From Plectosphaerella cucumerina (lineage: Eukaryota > Ascomycota > Sordariomycetes > Glomerellales > Plectosphaerellaceae), in contig JAGPXD010000004.1 in NCBI GenBank assembly GCA_020746995.1, positions 558,001 to 622,000 on the forward strand: a DNA stretch of 64,000 bases, given 5' to 3'. Positions 53,947 to 64,000 of the stretch are shown here, piece by piece. A model generated the notes under the pieces. The model did no database searches, was not told where the DNA came from, and worked only from the letters and a program-made list of their open reading frames with translations. Within the stretch, counting starts at the first letter, position 1; each line of letters starts with the position of its first letter. The position numbers and the translations under genes are program-made.

Positions 53947-55069
53947 GCTTGGTAGCTGAGGTGTTGTCGTGATGGGGAGCGAAGAGAAGAAGGTGCGGAT
54001 GGCGAGAGAGGCATTTCGGCTGGGGAGGGGCTGTGGTCACGGCTTGCATTCCAGGACGATGCATTCCCTTCGCATGCTGCGCGGTGCCTGTGCTGTCCCG
54101 ACTCCTCCCAGGATGGCTGGGGAGACTGGCATGCGACGTGGCGCAAGGGATGGCGCTCAAAGTTTGAGTTTATTTCAGTTGTTCCACTTCAAGGTACCTG
54201 GTGAGGGCTCCAAGGAATTGAAACCCATCGAGAGAGTATTGCAACTTGCCAGCATCGCGGAGTCATCGGCACAGTCGGTTCCATGTCTGCTATACTCCCA
54301 TTTCGATCTCAGATCTCGGCAATCTGGTACTCCACCTCGAGCCCTGGTTGATCCTAGCTGCCCTGCACGTCGGCCAGTTCGTGGGTAAGGTATGAGGTGC
54401 AGCTCCGGGTGTTTGTGTGTCCGTCGGTCTACTGCTTCTGCTGCCAGCTTCGCCGACATGCTCAGGGATACACCAAAAGCTCAAAATCGACAGCTCAACG
54501 GTATAGATTCGACATCTGATTCTGCAAATTGCACATTCCCTGACATCGAAACTGAAAGATCAAGCTTACTCTTTTCAAACCAATCGTCATGTACACTGTG
54601 CGTCAGGTGAACATGCGCTGCGCTTCATGATGCATAGACGACACTCATCAGAGTTGAAACATTTCCAAATAAATTGCAATACTTTTCAGAATTTCTTTTG
54701 TCTTTCAATATCTTTATGGTGGTCGAGATGTTGTCGGCTGGCTCCAAGATTGATGTAAGTGTGAAGAATCACCAAATTGCACTGTACCCCCATGCAGACC
54801 CTGATTGTTAGGCTCCAAGCACTGTACATTTGCACTGTACAGTCACCACCACTTGAGATTCTCACCGTCCTTTTAAATCCACAGCAGCAATCTCAGTCAA
54901 CACCAAAAACCACACGATACCCTAATCAACAACCAGAGACAACCTCGTCTCGCTCTGTCCGCCTGAACTTCCACGAAGAGCTCCCACTGTCCACAAATCT
55001 ACGCCTGATCTCCCCCGCAGTGTGCTCGAGATTTTCAACACCAAAACCCCACCCCACCAACATCACCAA
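53947..55069. other. Intergenic, AT-richer near 54600-54780
   Basis: No gene is seen. A GTACA-GTACATTTGCACTGTACA short repeat lies at about 54780-54842. The last 200 nt form an A/C-rich leader to the next ATG. Confidence 0.4.
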
Positions 55070-56194
55070 ATGGTCCTCACACTCAGCCAAAAGGCCGCCG
55101 CCAAACGAGTCTCGCGCGCCATCGCCCAGGCCAAAAAGGCCGCCGCCCGGCCCCAGGCACAACCTTCCGAGGAAGAATCCGCCCCCGCCTCTCCCATCCC
55201 CATCACCACCCAGCAGCGCCTCCTCGACGTCTTCGAGCGCGCCTTCAACAACGTCCTCCGCCCCGACGGCCCGGACATCGACGCCCTCCTCCAGGAGATC
55301 AAGGCCGCCCTCTTCGCGCGCGACTTTGCAGCCGCCTTCTCTGACGCACGGCCTGAGCTTCTCGATGCCTACGCAGCGCGATGGAGTCCCACGCGCGCCC
55401 TGGCCTATGCTGGCGCTCTCGCCGGCATTGAGAGCCACCTCGACGGTATCATCGCGGAGGGAGCTGATGAAACACCGGGCTCCCTGCGAATAGTTTCCTT
55501 CGGCGGTTGCGCCGCCGAAGTCGCCGCCCTTGCTGGCTACCTCCTCTACCGCCAGGACGACGAAGCCACCCCCCTCTCTTCATCCATCACCCTCATCGAC
55601 TCCGCCCCCTGGTCAGACGGCGTCTCCAGGCTTCACACAGAGCTCACCACCCCACCTCCTCTGTCAAAATACGCCAGCGCGAGCGCGAGAGCCTCCAATG
55701 CCGCCCTCGTCTCCCCAGACATTCTCTCCTCCACCTTCGTCAAGGCCGACGCCCTCACCCTCACCCGCGACCAGCTCACCACCCACCTCGGCCTGACATC
55801 TTCCCCTCAGCCCCTCCTCGTCACACTCCTCTTCACTCTCAATGAGCTCTACACCTCAGGTGGCATCGGCAAGACCACTGCCCTGCTCCTCAACCTCTCT
55901 GCCGTCCTCCCCGCCGGCTCACTTCTCCTCGTCATTGACAGTCCCGGCAGCTACTCCGAGGCCACCGTTGGCAAGGAGTCGAAGCGCTACCCCATGCACT
56001 GGCTGCTGGATCACTGCCTCCTCAAGAAGGGATCCAAAGCTGGCGAAGATGACGGCGAGGGCTGCCGCTGGGAGAAGATCGAGTCGGATGAGTCGGTCTG
56101 GTTCCGCATGCACGAGTCGCTGCGGTATCCCATCGCGCTGGAGAATATGCGGTACCAGATGCATCTGTACCGTGCTTCCAGACCGCAAGAATAG
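55070..56194 (+). CDS. 25S rRNA uridine-N3 methyltransferase, Bmt6-like
   Basis: The frame opens at 55022, but the Met at 55070 (CCAAATGGTC context) gives a natural start MVLTLSQKAAAKRVSRAIAQ with the basic helix expected of a nucleolar protein. The product has 374 residues and no intron. SAM-fold marks are LRIVSFGGCAAEVAALAGYL (motif I), ITLIDSAPW, QPLLVTLLFTLNELYTSGG and PAGSLLLVIDSPGSY. The C-terminus ends in a typical YPIALENMRYQMHLYR. It matches the PF11312-type family to which yeast Bmt6 belongs (recognised by pattern). It converges with the Sac phosphatase. Confidence 0.85.
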   Translation: MVLTLSQKAAAKRVSRAIAQAKKAAARPQAQPSEEESAPASPIPITTQQRLLDVFERAFNNVLRPDGPDIDALLQEIKAALFARDFAAAFSDARPELLDAYAARWSPTRALAYAGALAGIESHLDGIIAEGADETPGSLRIVSFGGCAAEVAALAGYLLYRQDDEATPLSSSITLIDSAPWSDGVSRLHTELTTPPPLSKYASASARASNAALVSPDILSSTFVKADALTLTRDQLTTHLGLTSSPQPLLVTLLFTLNELYTSGGIGKTTALLLNLSAVLPAGSLLLVIDSPGSYSEATVGKESKRYPMHWLLDHCLLKKGSKAGEDDGEGCRWEKIESDESVWFRMHESLRYPIALENMRYQMHLYRASRPQE

Positions 56195-56332
56195 GTCATG
56201 TCAATGAAAAAGAAGATGCAATTGAAGTACTGTGTTGCTATGCGTGTGAAGGGACTATACGTGCCAGCTTCGATTATTAGGAAACTAGCTCGCCGAAAGC
56301 AGATCCACCATTGTCAAAATCGCTTGCCGCCC

Positions 56333-59283
56333 TCACGTCGCCCACACGAGCTTCTTGATCGAGTGGCTGAGCTGCTCCAGCAGCGTCGTGTTCTGCTTCG
56401 CCTCCTCCAGCGAGATGATCGCCCCCTCCTCAACCAGGCCATGCACCCCCGGCTTCTCCTTGCCAGGTTGCGACCGAATTGCCAGCCGCTCGACTTCCGC
56501 GCAAATGCTCACCACCTGCTGGATCTCCGTCAATCGGGGTCCATCGCCCGTCACTGCGGCCGAAGACTGTGTGTATGGCGCTTTGAACGCCACCTTCTTC
56601 ACAGGCGGCGGTCCCCGGACCTTGCCGCTGAACAGCGTCGCGATGCCGCCCGATGTTGGAGCTGGTGGTGGCTTGTTGACCGCACCAGCGCCAGCAGCAG
56701 CGTCCGACTGCTCCTCGCTCGTCTCTGATCCACCCTTGGCAAAGGCACTTGACAACGACCGCGTGTTGACACGCTGGAAGTCGTTCTTCCCTGGCTGGTA
56801 TGACACCACAAAGCCGACGTTCTTCCCCTCATCCGACTGAGCTGTTGACATGGTGGAAGTGATGTAGGTACCAAATTTGATCCCCACGACGTGAGCTAGG
56901 TCGACACGCTCGAACGACGAGACCTTGTCCAGGTTCCAGTTGAAGCGGCAGAGGTAGAGAGCGACGTCTGTCAGGAGGAGCACGACCTCCTCGAAGGGCA
57001 AGTTCGACTTGATCGAGTCGGAGGCATGCGGACTCAGGAGGACCCATCCTCCCGTGAATTCCTCCTTGTCATCTGAAACGACCCGTTTCTGGCAAAGCTC
57101 TATCGCCTGCTCGCGCATCTTGAGCATGGAAACGGCGGGGTCCTTGGTCATCATCTCGGCTTCGAACTCCTGGAAGACCATCGCCGTAACGTTGCCGAGG
57201 AGGAAATCGATGGCGGCCTGGCTGAAGTAGTCGTTGACCATACTATCGTCGTTAGCTCAGTTCCAACAACCCTAAACCATCGAACTCACCCGTTGTAGAA
57301 GCGAGTCAACGAAAGGCCCACGTCATTCAGAGTGCCCCTGTAGTTCCTCTTCTTCGTTCGTGTGTAGTCGCCCTTCATTGCTGCCGTCGACGCGTACTGC
57401 TTCGACACAGCATCGCCATTGTCCGCCCAAAGCGTGTTGAACCAAGAATTCTCCTGATCCAATTGCGCGGCCATGTCGAATCCCTCGGTCTTAAGTTGGT
57501 AGTCGAGCATGTATTTTGCGAATGAGCTCTGACACACGTTGGTCCGGTCGAGGCAGTCCATGCAGTTGGTCCTGAGAACTCCCTGCTGGCGGAGGAAGAC
57601 TTCGCCCTCCGCCTCGACCGTGCTGCCGAACTGCTCCAGGCGGTCCCTCAGAATATCCAGAAGTAGGCTGACATTCTCGAACTTCATGCCACGGCAGGCG
57701 GCGTGGAAGTCGAACCACTCAAAGGGTATCTCCGAATGGTGGCCATTGAACACCTCCTCGTTCAGCTTCTGTACCGTGTTCTGATACTCGTTTCCGACGC
57801 GAGACTCGACGCCGTGCTTTTCGACCAAGTTGACAATCTGAAGCGACCCGTATTCCTTGGTCAAACGCTCAAAGTGCTTCTTGCAGGCCTCGTAGTTTGA
57901 CTGGGTGGAATGCTGAATGACAGGCGCGGGCTTGAGGGAGTAGGGGCTCTGCGTGAAGAAGAGAGGAATGCTGCCCCTGATTTGAAGAAACGAGTAGATC
58001 TTGCTGGTGTTATCCCATGCAGCGCTGGACAGGATCTGTTCGGTCTCGACGGCGTTGGCCACATTGCCGTCTTCGTCAATGCCACGCCGCAGGTACCGCA
58101 GACCAGCCCTCTTGGTCGAGCGGCGGGATATGACCGTCAGAAGGAACTTCTTCTCCGAGGGGCGGAGGTGGGGTGAGTCTTTGTTTGTGTCTTCGGCCGT
58201 TGGTTTCTCGGGCAAGGTAGTGGACCCTGTCATGTTGGACAATTCCATGGCATCCTGCGAGTCTCCGTCCATCTGGGGAGGGCTGCTGTCGACGACGAAC
58301 TCCCGCTGTCCGACGAAGCCTTGAATGAGGGGGAGCACGAGAGCATCGTACCCAGAATCAATAAAAGGAGTCGCAGTGTGTCTGTTCCAGAAGAACACGG
58401 GATCGACCTGGCGATACAGGGAGGCATCCACAGGGGGGCTACGGTTGCGCTTGGCCAAGTTTCTGGTGAGGTCATGGTCGTAAGAGAAGTAGAAGCTCCT
58501 CGACGATCCATACAGAATCTGGGCTGTCCGAAGGAGCTTCGGCAACAGAGAAGAAGTCCGGGCTTCGCTCCTGACATCGTCCTCCTCGTCCTTGGGCACC
58601 TTCGACGGGGCAACTTCTTCCGGTCGTTGATCCATAGAGGCCCTCGGCGACTCGACATTGGTGTTACTCCAGCCGGCGTTGCGCTTCTGGCCTTGGGTCC
58701 AGCCGTCCTTGGAGAACCATTTGCGAGCAAACATGCCATAGCTGCCCTTGCGACTGATGACGTCCTCGGCCACGGAGCTCTTGGGGCTCGCTCGACCTGT
58801 GCTCTGCGTACCGGCGGACTCATGTGCAGGATCGTCGACTTCATCGGGCGGGGCGTTCAACGAAACGGTGTCGTCAGAGTCTGTGTCCTCGGCGTCGGTA
58901 TCGACCGAGCTTGTGTGCAGCTGCCCCGCGGTCTGGGCGATGGCCGCGGCAGCCTCCTTCTGGGAGGTACATGGGGTGATGGCCACCTCGGTGACTACGT
59001 AGACGGGGTAGCCGTAGACCTGGGCGACCTGGCGGCGGCGGGTGATGGTGATGAGGTAGCTCAGCTTTGAAACGGTGATTAATCCGATGACGCCGTATGC
59101 GTGGAAGGAGCTGTTCGGCTGCGACACATCTGGGATTTCCTCGCGCGAGGCCTGTGAGAGCGTCGCATCTCCGTAGCGAATGCGCACGGGAGGCGCTGGT
59201 CGCTGGCCCTTTGTGAGCAGGGGCTGTACGACCAGGCCGTCGACCGCGGCGCAGATGACGATCTTGCGCGCAATGCTGGGCAT
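56333..59283 (-). CDS. Sac-domain phosphoinositide phosphatase with hSac2-like C-terminus
   Basis: Two exons, 57290-59283 and 56333-57242, give 967 residues. The Sac domain includes YGVIGLITVSKLSYLITITRR, FYFSYDHDLTRNL, QGFVGQREF and the catalytic CMDCLDRTN loop (Cys near residue 574; CX5R[T/S]). A Ser/Asp-rich insert lies at about residues 130-240. The second exon carries an hSac2/INPP5F-type domain (EEFTGGWVLLSPHASDS, ... FERVDLAHVVGIKFGTYI). It would remove phosphate from phosphatidylinositol phosphates at internal membranes. No signal peptide or membrane helix is seen, which differs from yeast Sac1 itself. Confidence 0.9.
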
Positions 59284-60173
59284 GTCGGCCGAGGCACCTC
59301 GGTGCTAGCGGAGGACAAAGGCAGAAATGTGGGAGGAACGGATTTCAAGCAGCAATGGGTCGGAAGAACCTAGGGAAATTGAAACATTATCGGGTCGGGT
59401 GAGCGCAGCATCTAGGAACAAGAGGAGGTCAAGATTGAGTTTGCATCATCGAGGAGCTTTGCGCCGAGAGAGGGTGAACGGATGTTGTCGGAGAAGGACC
59501 CAAGCCTCTGGCACTATGACGTGGGGTCAATTGTGCGGGTGCGTCTGCGGGGTCTGTCTCGTCTGGGCTCAACCTCCAACTCGACGCCCGACTCGGACCA
59601 CTGCAAGCACCTCACTAACATAAATAGTCGTGGCTACCGATGCAGTCGTCAGCTGAGCTGTCAGCACGCCGCAGGGCGGCCCGATGCGACCACTGGCAGG
59701 TTTCTTGGCGGCGCCTTCCGTGGTTTGCAGTAGTGACTCAGGCTTTGATTCGCCACGACCTCAAGGCTGCAGCTGGTTCCTCTCGGTGCCGAGTCCCTTG
59801 CATCAAAAAATGTAAAAGAGAAAAAAGGCATCACGGTGGACATGCTTCTCCCAAATACCTCGGCAGATCCCAAAACTTTGACTTTATTCTGGTGCAACTG
59901 AAGAGCCCCGTGGGAGGGGCCGCCGACCACGAGCTCAACCTGGGCGAGTTCCAGGATGTCGACACCCTGACCCTCTCCAAGGCCTCCCTCGTCATCAATG
60001 CTCTGGCTGCCAAGAGGAAAATGGACAGGAAGAACATCAACGAAACCGTGTTGGCCATTGATTCCCTTGCCCCCGATGGACTTCCTATTCCTAAAAAGCA
60101 CCGGGAAATCGTCGCCCACGGGCCATACCCTCAGTCGATCCAACTCTGTCGCTGCTTCGAAGGCAGAAAGCGT
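59284..60173. other. Spacer between Sac phosphatase and SNU13
   Basis: Contains the promoter of the Sac gene and the 3' flank of SNU13. Open frames here are short and unconvincing. Confidence 0.4.
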
Positions 60174-60743
60174 CTAGATGGCCAGGCGCTCGACCTTGTC
60201 GCGGAGGCTACACACCAAGTTAGTACGGTGAATAACAACACACAATCCTCCAGAAGAACATACCTGCGGACGGGGCCGGCAAGCTCGCTGCCCTCGTTGC
60301 TGGTGATGCTGGCGGCAATAACCGCGCGGCTGACACCGCAAGCCCTGCCAAGGGCGACCTTGCTCTTGACGTAGACGTAGGGGACGTTCTTGTCCTCAGA
60401 GAGCAGGGGAAGGTGGAGGAGAATAGCCAGGGGAACGGCGTCGGCGGCGAGAACGACGAGCTCGGCAACACCACGGTTGAGGGCCTTGGTGGCTGTTGGC
60501 AGAATTGTCAGCAGGTGTCATGTGGGTAGAGGGCCGGCATCGGTGGCCGGCCGAGGAATTTGTACGCACCCTCGTTGGCGCCCTTCTTCAGCTGGCGGTG
60601 GTGAGAAGCCTGCTGGACCATGTCCAGAATCTCCTGCTCGAGGGCAGCATCGGCCAGGGGCCAGGCTGTCAAACCGTCAGTCAATCTGCACCCTGACAGC
60701 ATCCTTCGTCGGGGAGGAACATACCGGCGCTTTCAGAAGCCAT
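60174..60743 (-). CDS. SNU13: SNU13/15.5K kink-turn binding protein
   Basis: Four exons, 60725-60743, 60570-60665, 60264-60492 and 60174-60207, give 125 residues (378 nt). It binds the kink-turn of U4 snRNA and box C/D snoRNAs. The L7Ae-type core is nearly invariant: WPLADAALEQEILDMVQQAS, LKKGANEATKALNRGVAEL, LLHLPLLSEDKNVPYVYVKS and LGRACGVSRAVIAASI. The first exon holds only six codons plus one base. It is transcribed divergently from V-ATPase subunit c across about 520 nt. Confidence 0.95.
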
Positions 60744-61265
60744 TGCGACGGAGAGTTTTGTAAAGTCGGGAAGAGTATGGGAGGTGTTGGTTGCAGGGTT
60801 CCTTGCGGTGGCTCGCCCTGGAATTCGCAGTGCGCAAAAGTGAGGATTTGGTGATGGTTGGGGAACGAGGAAGCTCTGGATTTTCTGCCGACGAAAAAAG
60901 TTTCCCACAATTGCGCCTCGCTCGGTGAGAAGGCGGTGAGCCGATCGGCCAGTCGCCCATCTCGGCGCCCGGGTTTCTCCGCCATCCGATGTCTTACGTC
61001 AGCATGGAGCTCCCAGTTCGCCCGCAAAACCTGCACCAACCAGGCGCGCCAAACCGGAAACCACCTGGACATCCACCAGCAACCTCACAATAGCCTCCCC
61101 CGACCGCAGTTGCATCCCGACAACAAGCCCGAGACCACCAACCCCCTCCCGCCCGTCGCACCCTCGCCGCATTTGCCCGACGCTTCCCATCGACGACAAA
61201 CACGTCCTCCTCGATCATTACCTGTTTCTTCTCTTCACCCTTCAATCCACACACCTACCGTCACA
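60744..61265. promoter_or_regulatory. Bidirectional promoter of SNU13 and V-ATPase subunit c
   Basis: Two housekeeping starts face away from each other across 522 nt with no gene between them. The plus-strand half is a C/A-rich leader (CCACCAGCAACCTCAC... near 61075). No TATA box is visible. Confidence 0.6.
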
Positions 61266-62164
61266 ATGGTTGCCACCGTTAGCGATGTCTGGTACGTCGA
61301 ATACGTGTTTGCCCCTGGCCACCCGGAGCTCCCATCCATCGACCGGAGCTCTCTCCATCGATCGGTGCAGCTCCAGGCTACGGATGCGCATCTCCTAGCT
61401 TCATTCCAGCTCTTTTTGCTAACATTGCATCGCTTCGCAGCCCGGTCTACGCGGTTCGTCATCCCTCTTGCCGCCTTGCACAGCGTCCATGACGTCGGCA
61501 CCCATCTCACCCCGTCCATCGAGCCGACGCGTCCCGAACATCAAGCTGACTTGACATGACAATAGCCCTTCTTCGGCGCAATGGGCTGCACCGTCGCCAT
61601 CGTCTTCACCTGCATGGGTGCCGCGTACGGCACTGCCAAGTCTGGTGTCGGTATCGCCGCCATGGGTGTTCTCCGCCCCGACCTGATCGTCAAGAGTACG
61701 AATGCCGCCCGATCCCCCAACGCGATCGCTTTCGCGCCCACGCATAGAACATAGCTAACAGCAGACTACAGACATTGTCCCCGTCATTATGGCTGGTATC
61801 ATTGGTATCTACGGTCTCGTCGTCTCTGTCCTCATCTCCGACAACCTCGGCCAGGTCATGTCCCTGTACACCGGTTTCGTCCAGTTCGGTGCCGGTCTCT
61901 CCGTCGGTCTGGCCGGTCTTGCTGCCGGCTTCGCCATCGGAATCGTCGGTGACGCCGGTGTCCGTGGTACCGCCCAGCAGCCTCGTCTCTTCGTCGGAAT
62001 GATTCTCATTCTCATTTTCGCCGAAGTCCTGGGTACGTCTCCCCTGGAGCAGCAGGCCTCCTGTGGCCTCCAAGAACACCCAAGCTAACATGTACCTAGG
62101 TCTGTACGGTCTCATCGTCGCCCTGCTCATGAACTCCAAGGCCACCCAGGACGTCTCGTGCTAA
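61266..62164 (+). CDS. VMA3: V-ATPase proteolipid subunit c
   Basis: Five exons: 61266-61291, 61441-61453, 61566-61695, 61772-62032 and 62100-62164. They give 164 residues (495 nt). The protein forms the proton-carrying ring of the vacuolar ATPase, with four membrane helices. Clear marks are CPVYAPFFGAMG, GAAYGTAKSGVGI, GAGLSVGLAGLAAGFAIGIVG and the helix-4 proton-binding Glu in LILIFAEVLGLYGLIVALL. The second exon is only 13 nt (codons of PVYA), flanked by introns of 149 and 112 nt. The reading through all splice sites is in phase. Confidence 0.95.
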
Positions 62165-63056
62165 ACAACGCACCACGCGGGACACCCGGGCGGCGGGGGC
62201 TGACAAGCTATACCACACGCCTGGCCCCCGCCCCACGAGGTCGACGAATCATTTATCGAGGCACGGCACCTCACGACTTATCATTTTTGGCTGAGGAGTG
62301 CCGACTGCCTCTGGGGACGATGGAGGGGATCCGACGGGGCACGGGTCGTGTACATGACAGAAAAAGTAACACGAAGTGTCGTCGGAAGAGGTGCTCGGCC
62401 GGCGCAACCTGTCGGTCTGGCAAGCCTCTGACATGTACTATTGCGCCGCATGCTTAAGCCATTTTCGGCGGTTTTCTCATCATAGACGCGCGTTGACGGG
62501 GAGGTTCGACAGTGTAGTCTAGGTTGCTAGTAATGCTTTTTACGTCTCGACTGCGGCCTGCTGGTGATGTGAGGGCGTCGTGACCTCGAACCTTCCCTGG
62601 CCAGCTGCAACAACGATCACGGCGATGCTTGATGGATGGACTTTGCTTTAATGATGCAGATGTGAATTATGACTAGGAAATATGCGTATGCTCATGCACA
62701 GTCGGACGGCCCTGAGAAGCCATCCTGCCTAACACCCTCAGCGCCCTGCCCCCATGCAAGCCACGCCAGGCTGCCCGATGCACCGCGTGGGGGATGCAAC
62801 CTCGTCCACCCCTAGATCGACGTTCCAGATTTTTGAGGCATTAATTAATAGTTCGATACAAATGTGCAAGCGAGAAGAAGCAAGAGAATACAGTGAGCTA
62901 CAATGAGCCATGGCGTTCTTGCGCTATGCATGAAAAGGGGAAAACAAAGTGTGGACTTCATGTTTGTATGTACAGAGAAGCGCCGGTGATGGGGAAGAAG
63001 AAAAAAAGCCGGCTTGGCGGGAGGGTTTTTTGTCTAATGACTGCGCATGGCTATGC
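62165..63056. other. Convergent 3' flanks, about 0.9 kb
   Basis: Between the subunit c stop and the ERG4 stop. No gene or RNA signal is seen. Confidence 0.5.
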
Positions 63057-64000
63057 TCAGATGACGTACTGGAAGAGGTCAGCTATGATTTTCGGGAACG
63101 GAGGGGCAAAAAACTCACGGGGATGAAGAGGTAGGGGACCTGGCGCTCATACTCGAGCCAGGTCTCGCCGTACTTTGCCCTGCACTTTGCAATGTCGCGG
63201 GTGGCGCGGTGGGCGATCATGCAGCAGAAGAAGACGGGGTAGAACCAGGGGAAGGGGCTGTTGAAGCCTGTGATGAGGCCCCAGCAGATGGCGAAGAAGG
63301 CGTCGCAGGTGTAGTGGACCTTGCGGGCGAGGCCGTACCAGCCGTCGACGAGGATGGTGTCGCCCTGGGGGGTGCGGAGGGTGTGGGGGTTGTGGACGGT
63401 CTGCCAGGGGAGCTGGGGGAAGGTGCGGCGCCAGACGTTCTGGCCGCGCTCCATGGCGCGGAAGCGGTTCTTCTGGGAGTTGCACGTGTCCCAGACCCAG
63501 TAGACGAAGAGGTAGACGACGAAGAGGGCGGCGAGGGCCCAGCGGTTCCAGCGGTACTCGTCCGGGTGGTGGTTGGCGAGGTAGATTGTGCAGTGGCAGT
63601 AGGAGAGGGGCACGCCGGCGAGGTTCCAGAAGATGAGCATGAAGCCCCACTTCTCGTAGTACATGTCCCAGGTGGGCACGATGAGCTCCTCGCCCTTTGA
63701 GCAGGCGTTGGCGTAGAGGTAGTGGGCCATGACGAGGAAGAGGACCTCGCCCGAGACGTAGCCGTAGCGCTCGTACTGGCGAGCGGCGGCGCCGGCGCTG
63801 AGGCCGAGGAGGATGTACCAGGGGATGCGGACCTCGAAGAACATCTTGAAGTCGAGGATGCCGAACATGCGGGGGTTGAGCTCTGCGCCCATGAAGAAGT
63901 CGTAGATGGGGGAGCCGGTCATGCGGTGCTGGGCGCCACGGGCGAGGGCGGAGAAGTAGGCGAGGAAGGAGACGATGAAGCCGCTGCAGATGGCGACGGA
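63057..64000 (-). CDS. ERG4: Delta(24(24(1)))-sterol reductase, partial (runs off the right edge)
   Basis: Exons 63057-63068 and 63119 to beyond 64000. The frame runs past the Met at 63922 (SVAICSGFIVSFLAYFSALARG lies upstream), so the N-terminus is off the window. This enzyme makes ergosterol in the last step of the pathway, in the endoplasmic reticulum. Sterol-reductase marks are IYDFFMGAELNPR, DFKMFFEVRIPWYILLGLS, NRFRAMERGQNVWRRTFPQL, ILVDGWYGLARKVHYTCDAFF and the ending CRAKYGETWLEYERQVPYLF then IPYVI. A 50-nt intron separates the last three codons and the stop. Confidence 0.95.

Noticed and set aside
63209..63700. 163-codon plus-strand frame opposite ERG4
   Set aside because: Antisense shadow of ERG4 codons.

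Overview
This window is nuclear DNA of a filamentous ascomycete fungus, most likely a Sordariomycete (inference). Genes carry short introns of about 45-90 nt with GT-AG borders and CTAAC/CTGAC-like branch points. The protein families are fungal: Zn2Cys6 regulator, fungal rhodopsin-domain membrane protein, NB-ARC/TPR NLR, fungal C2H2 regulator, Erg4 sterol reductase. Coordinates of spliced genes come from reading splice sites by eye. For each complete multi-exon gene given with exact exon borders, the exon lengths were summed and checked to be a multiple of three; the NLR, the pseudogenes and the 27182-28618 gene are exceptions and are marked as such.

Layout. Positions 1-36000 look like an accessory compartment: gene-sparse, rich in secreted, transport and catabolic genes, and full of broken genes. 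It holds a secreted SnoaL-like protein (left edge), an NB-ARC/TPR NLR damaged at its 5' end and abutting a 5'-truncated P450 relic, a secreted carboxylesterase beside a 14-TM MFS exporter, then a small catabolic-looking unit (12718-18399) of MFS importer, divergent Zn2Cys6 regulator and FAD monooxygenase. Next come a small secreted effector-like protein, a long stretch with a degenerate LRR/F-box-like pseudogene and other relics, a membrane-anchored secreted Cys-rich protein, a rhodopsin-domain protein, a secreted alpha/beta hydrolase, a large FAD-linked oxidoreductase, and a relic of a nucleoside-phosphorylase domain followed by a Gly/Asn-rich tail.

Positions 36241-64000 form a conserved housekeeping block: amidophosphoribosyltransferase (ADE4; 14 exons), a C2H2 regulator with an in-frame TAG, a coiled-coil protein, a novel Cys/His zinc-motif protein, a conserved unknown, transketolase (with a GC-AG intron), a Bmt6-like 25S rRNA methyltransferase, a Sac-domain phosphoinositide phosphatase, SNU13, V-ATPase subunit c (with a 13-nt exon) and ERG4 (right edge). 

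The best leads are: (1) the broken NLR with an AT-AG intron, an in-frame TGA and a P450 junction; (2) the phosphorylase/Gly-Asn relic, which resembles amyloid-signalling NLR partners; (3) an in-frame TAG splitting the C2H2 regulator; (4) four related 24-nt units in an A-B...A-B layout at 12.1-12.5 kb; (5) a perfect CCG-N4-CGG palindrome between the divergent regulator and transporter; (6) a Cys/His protein with a duplicated CX4C...CX2H motif.
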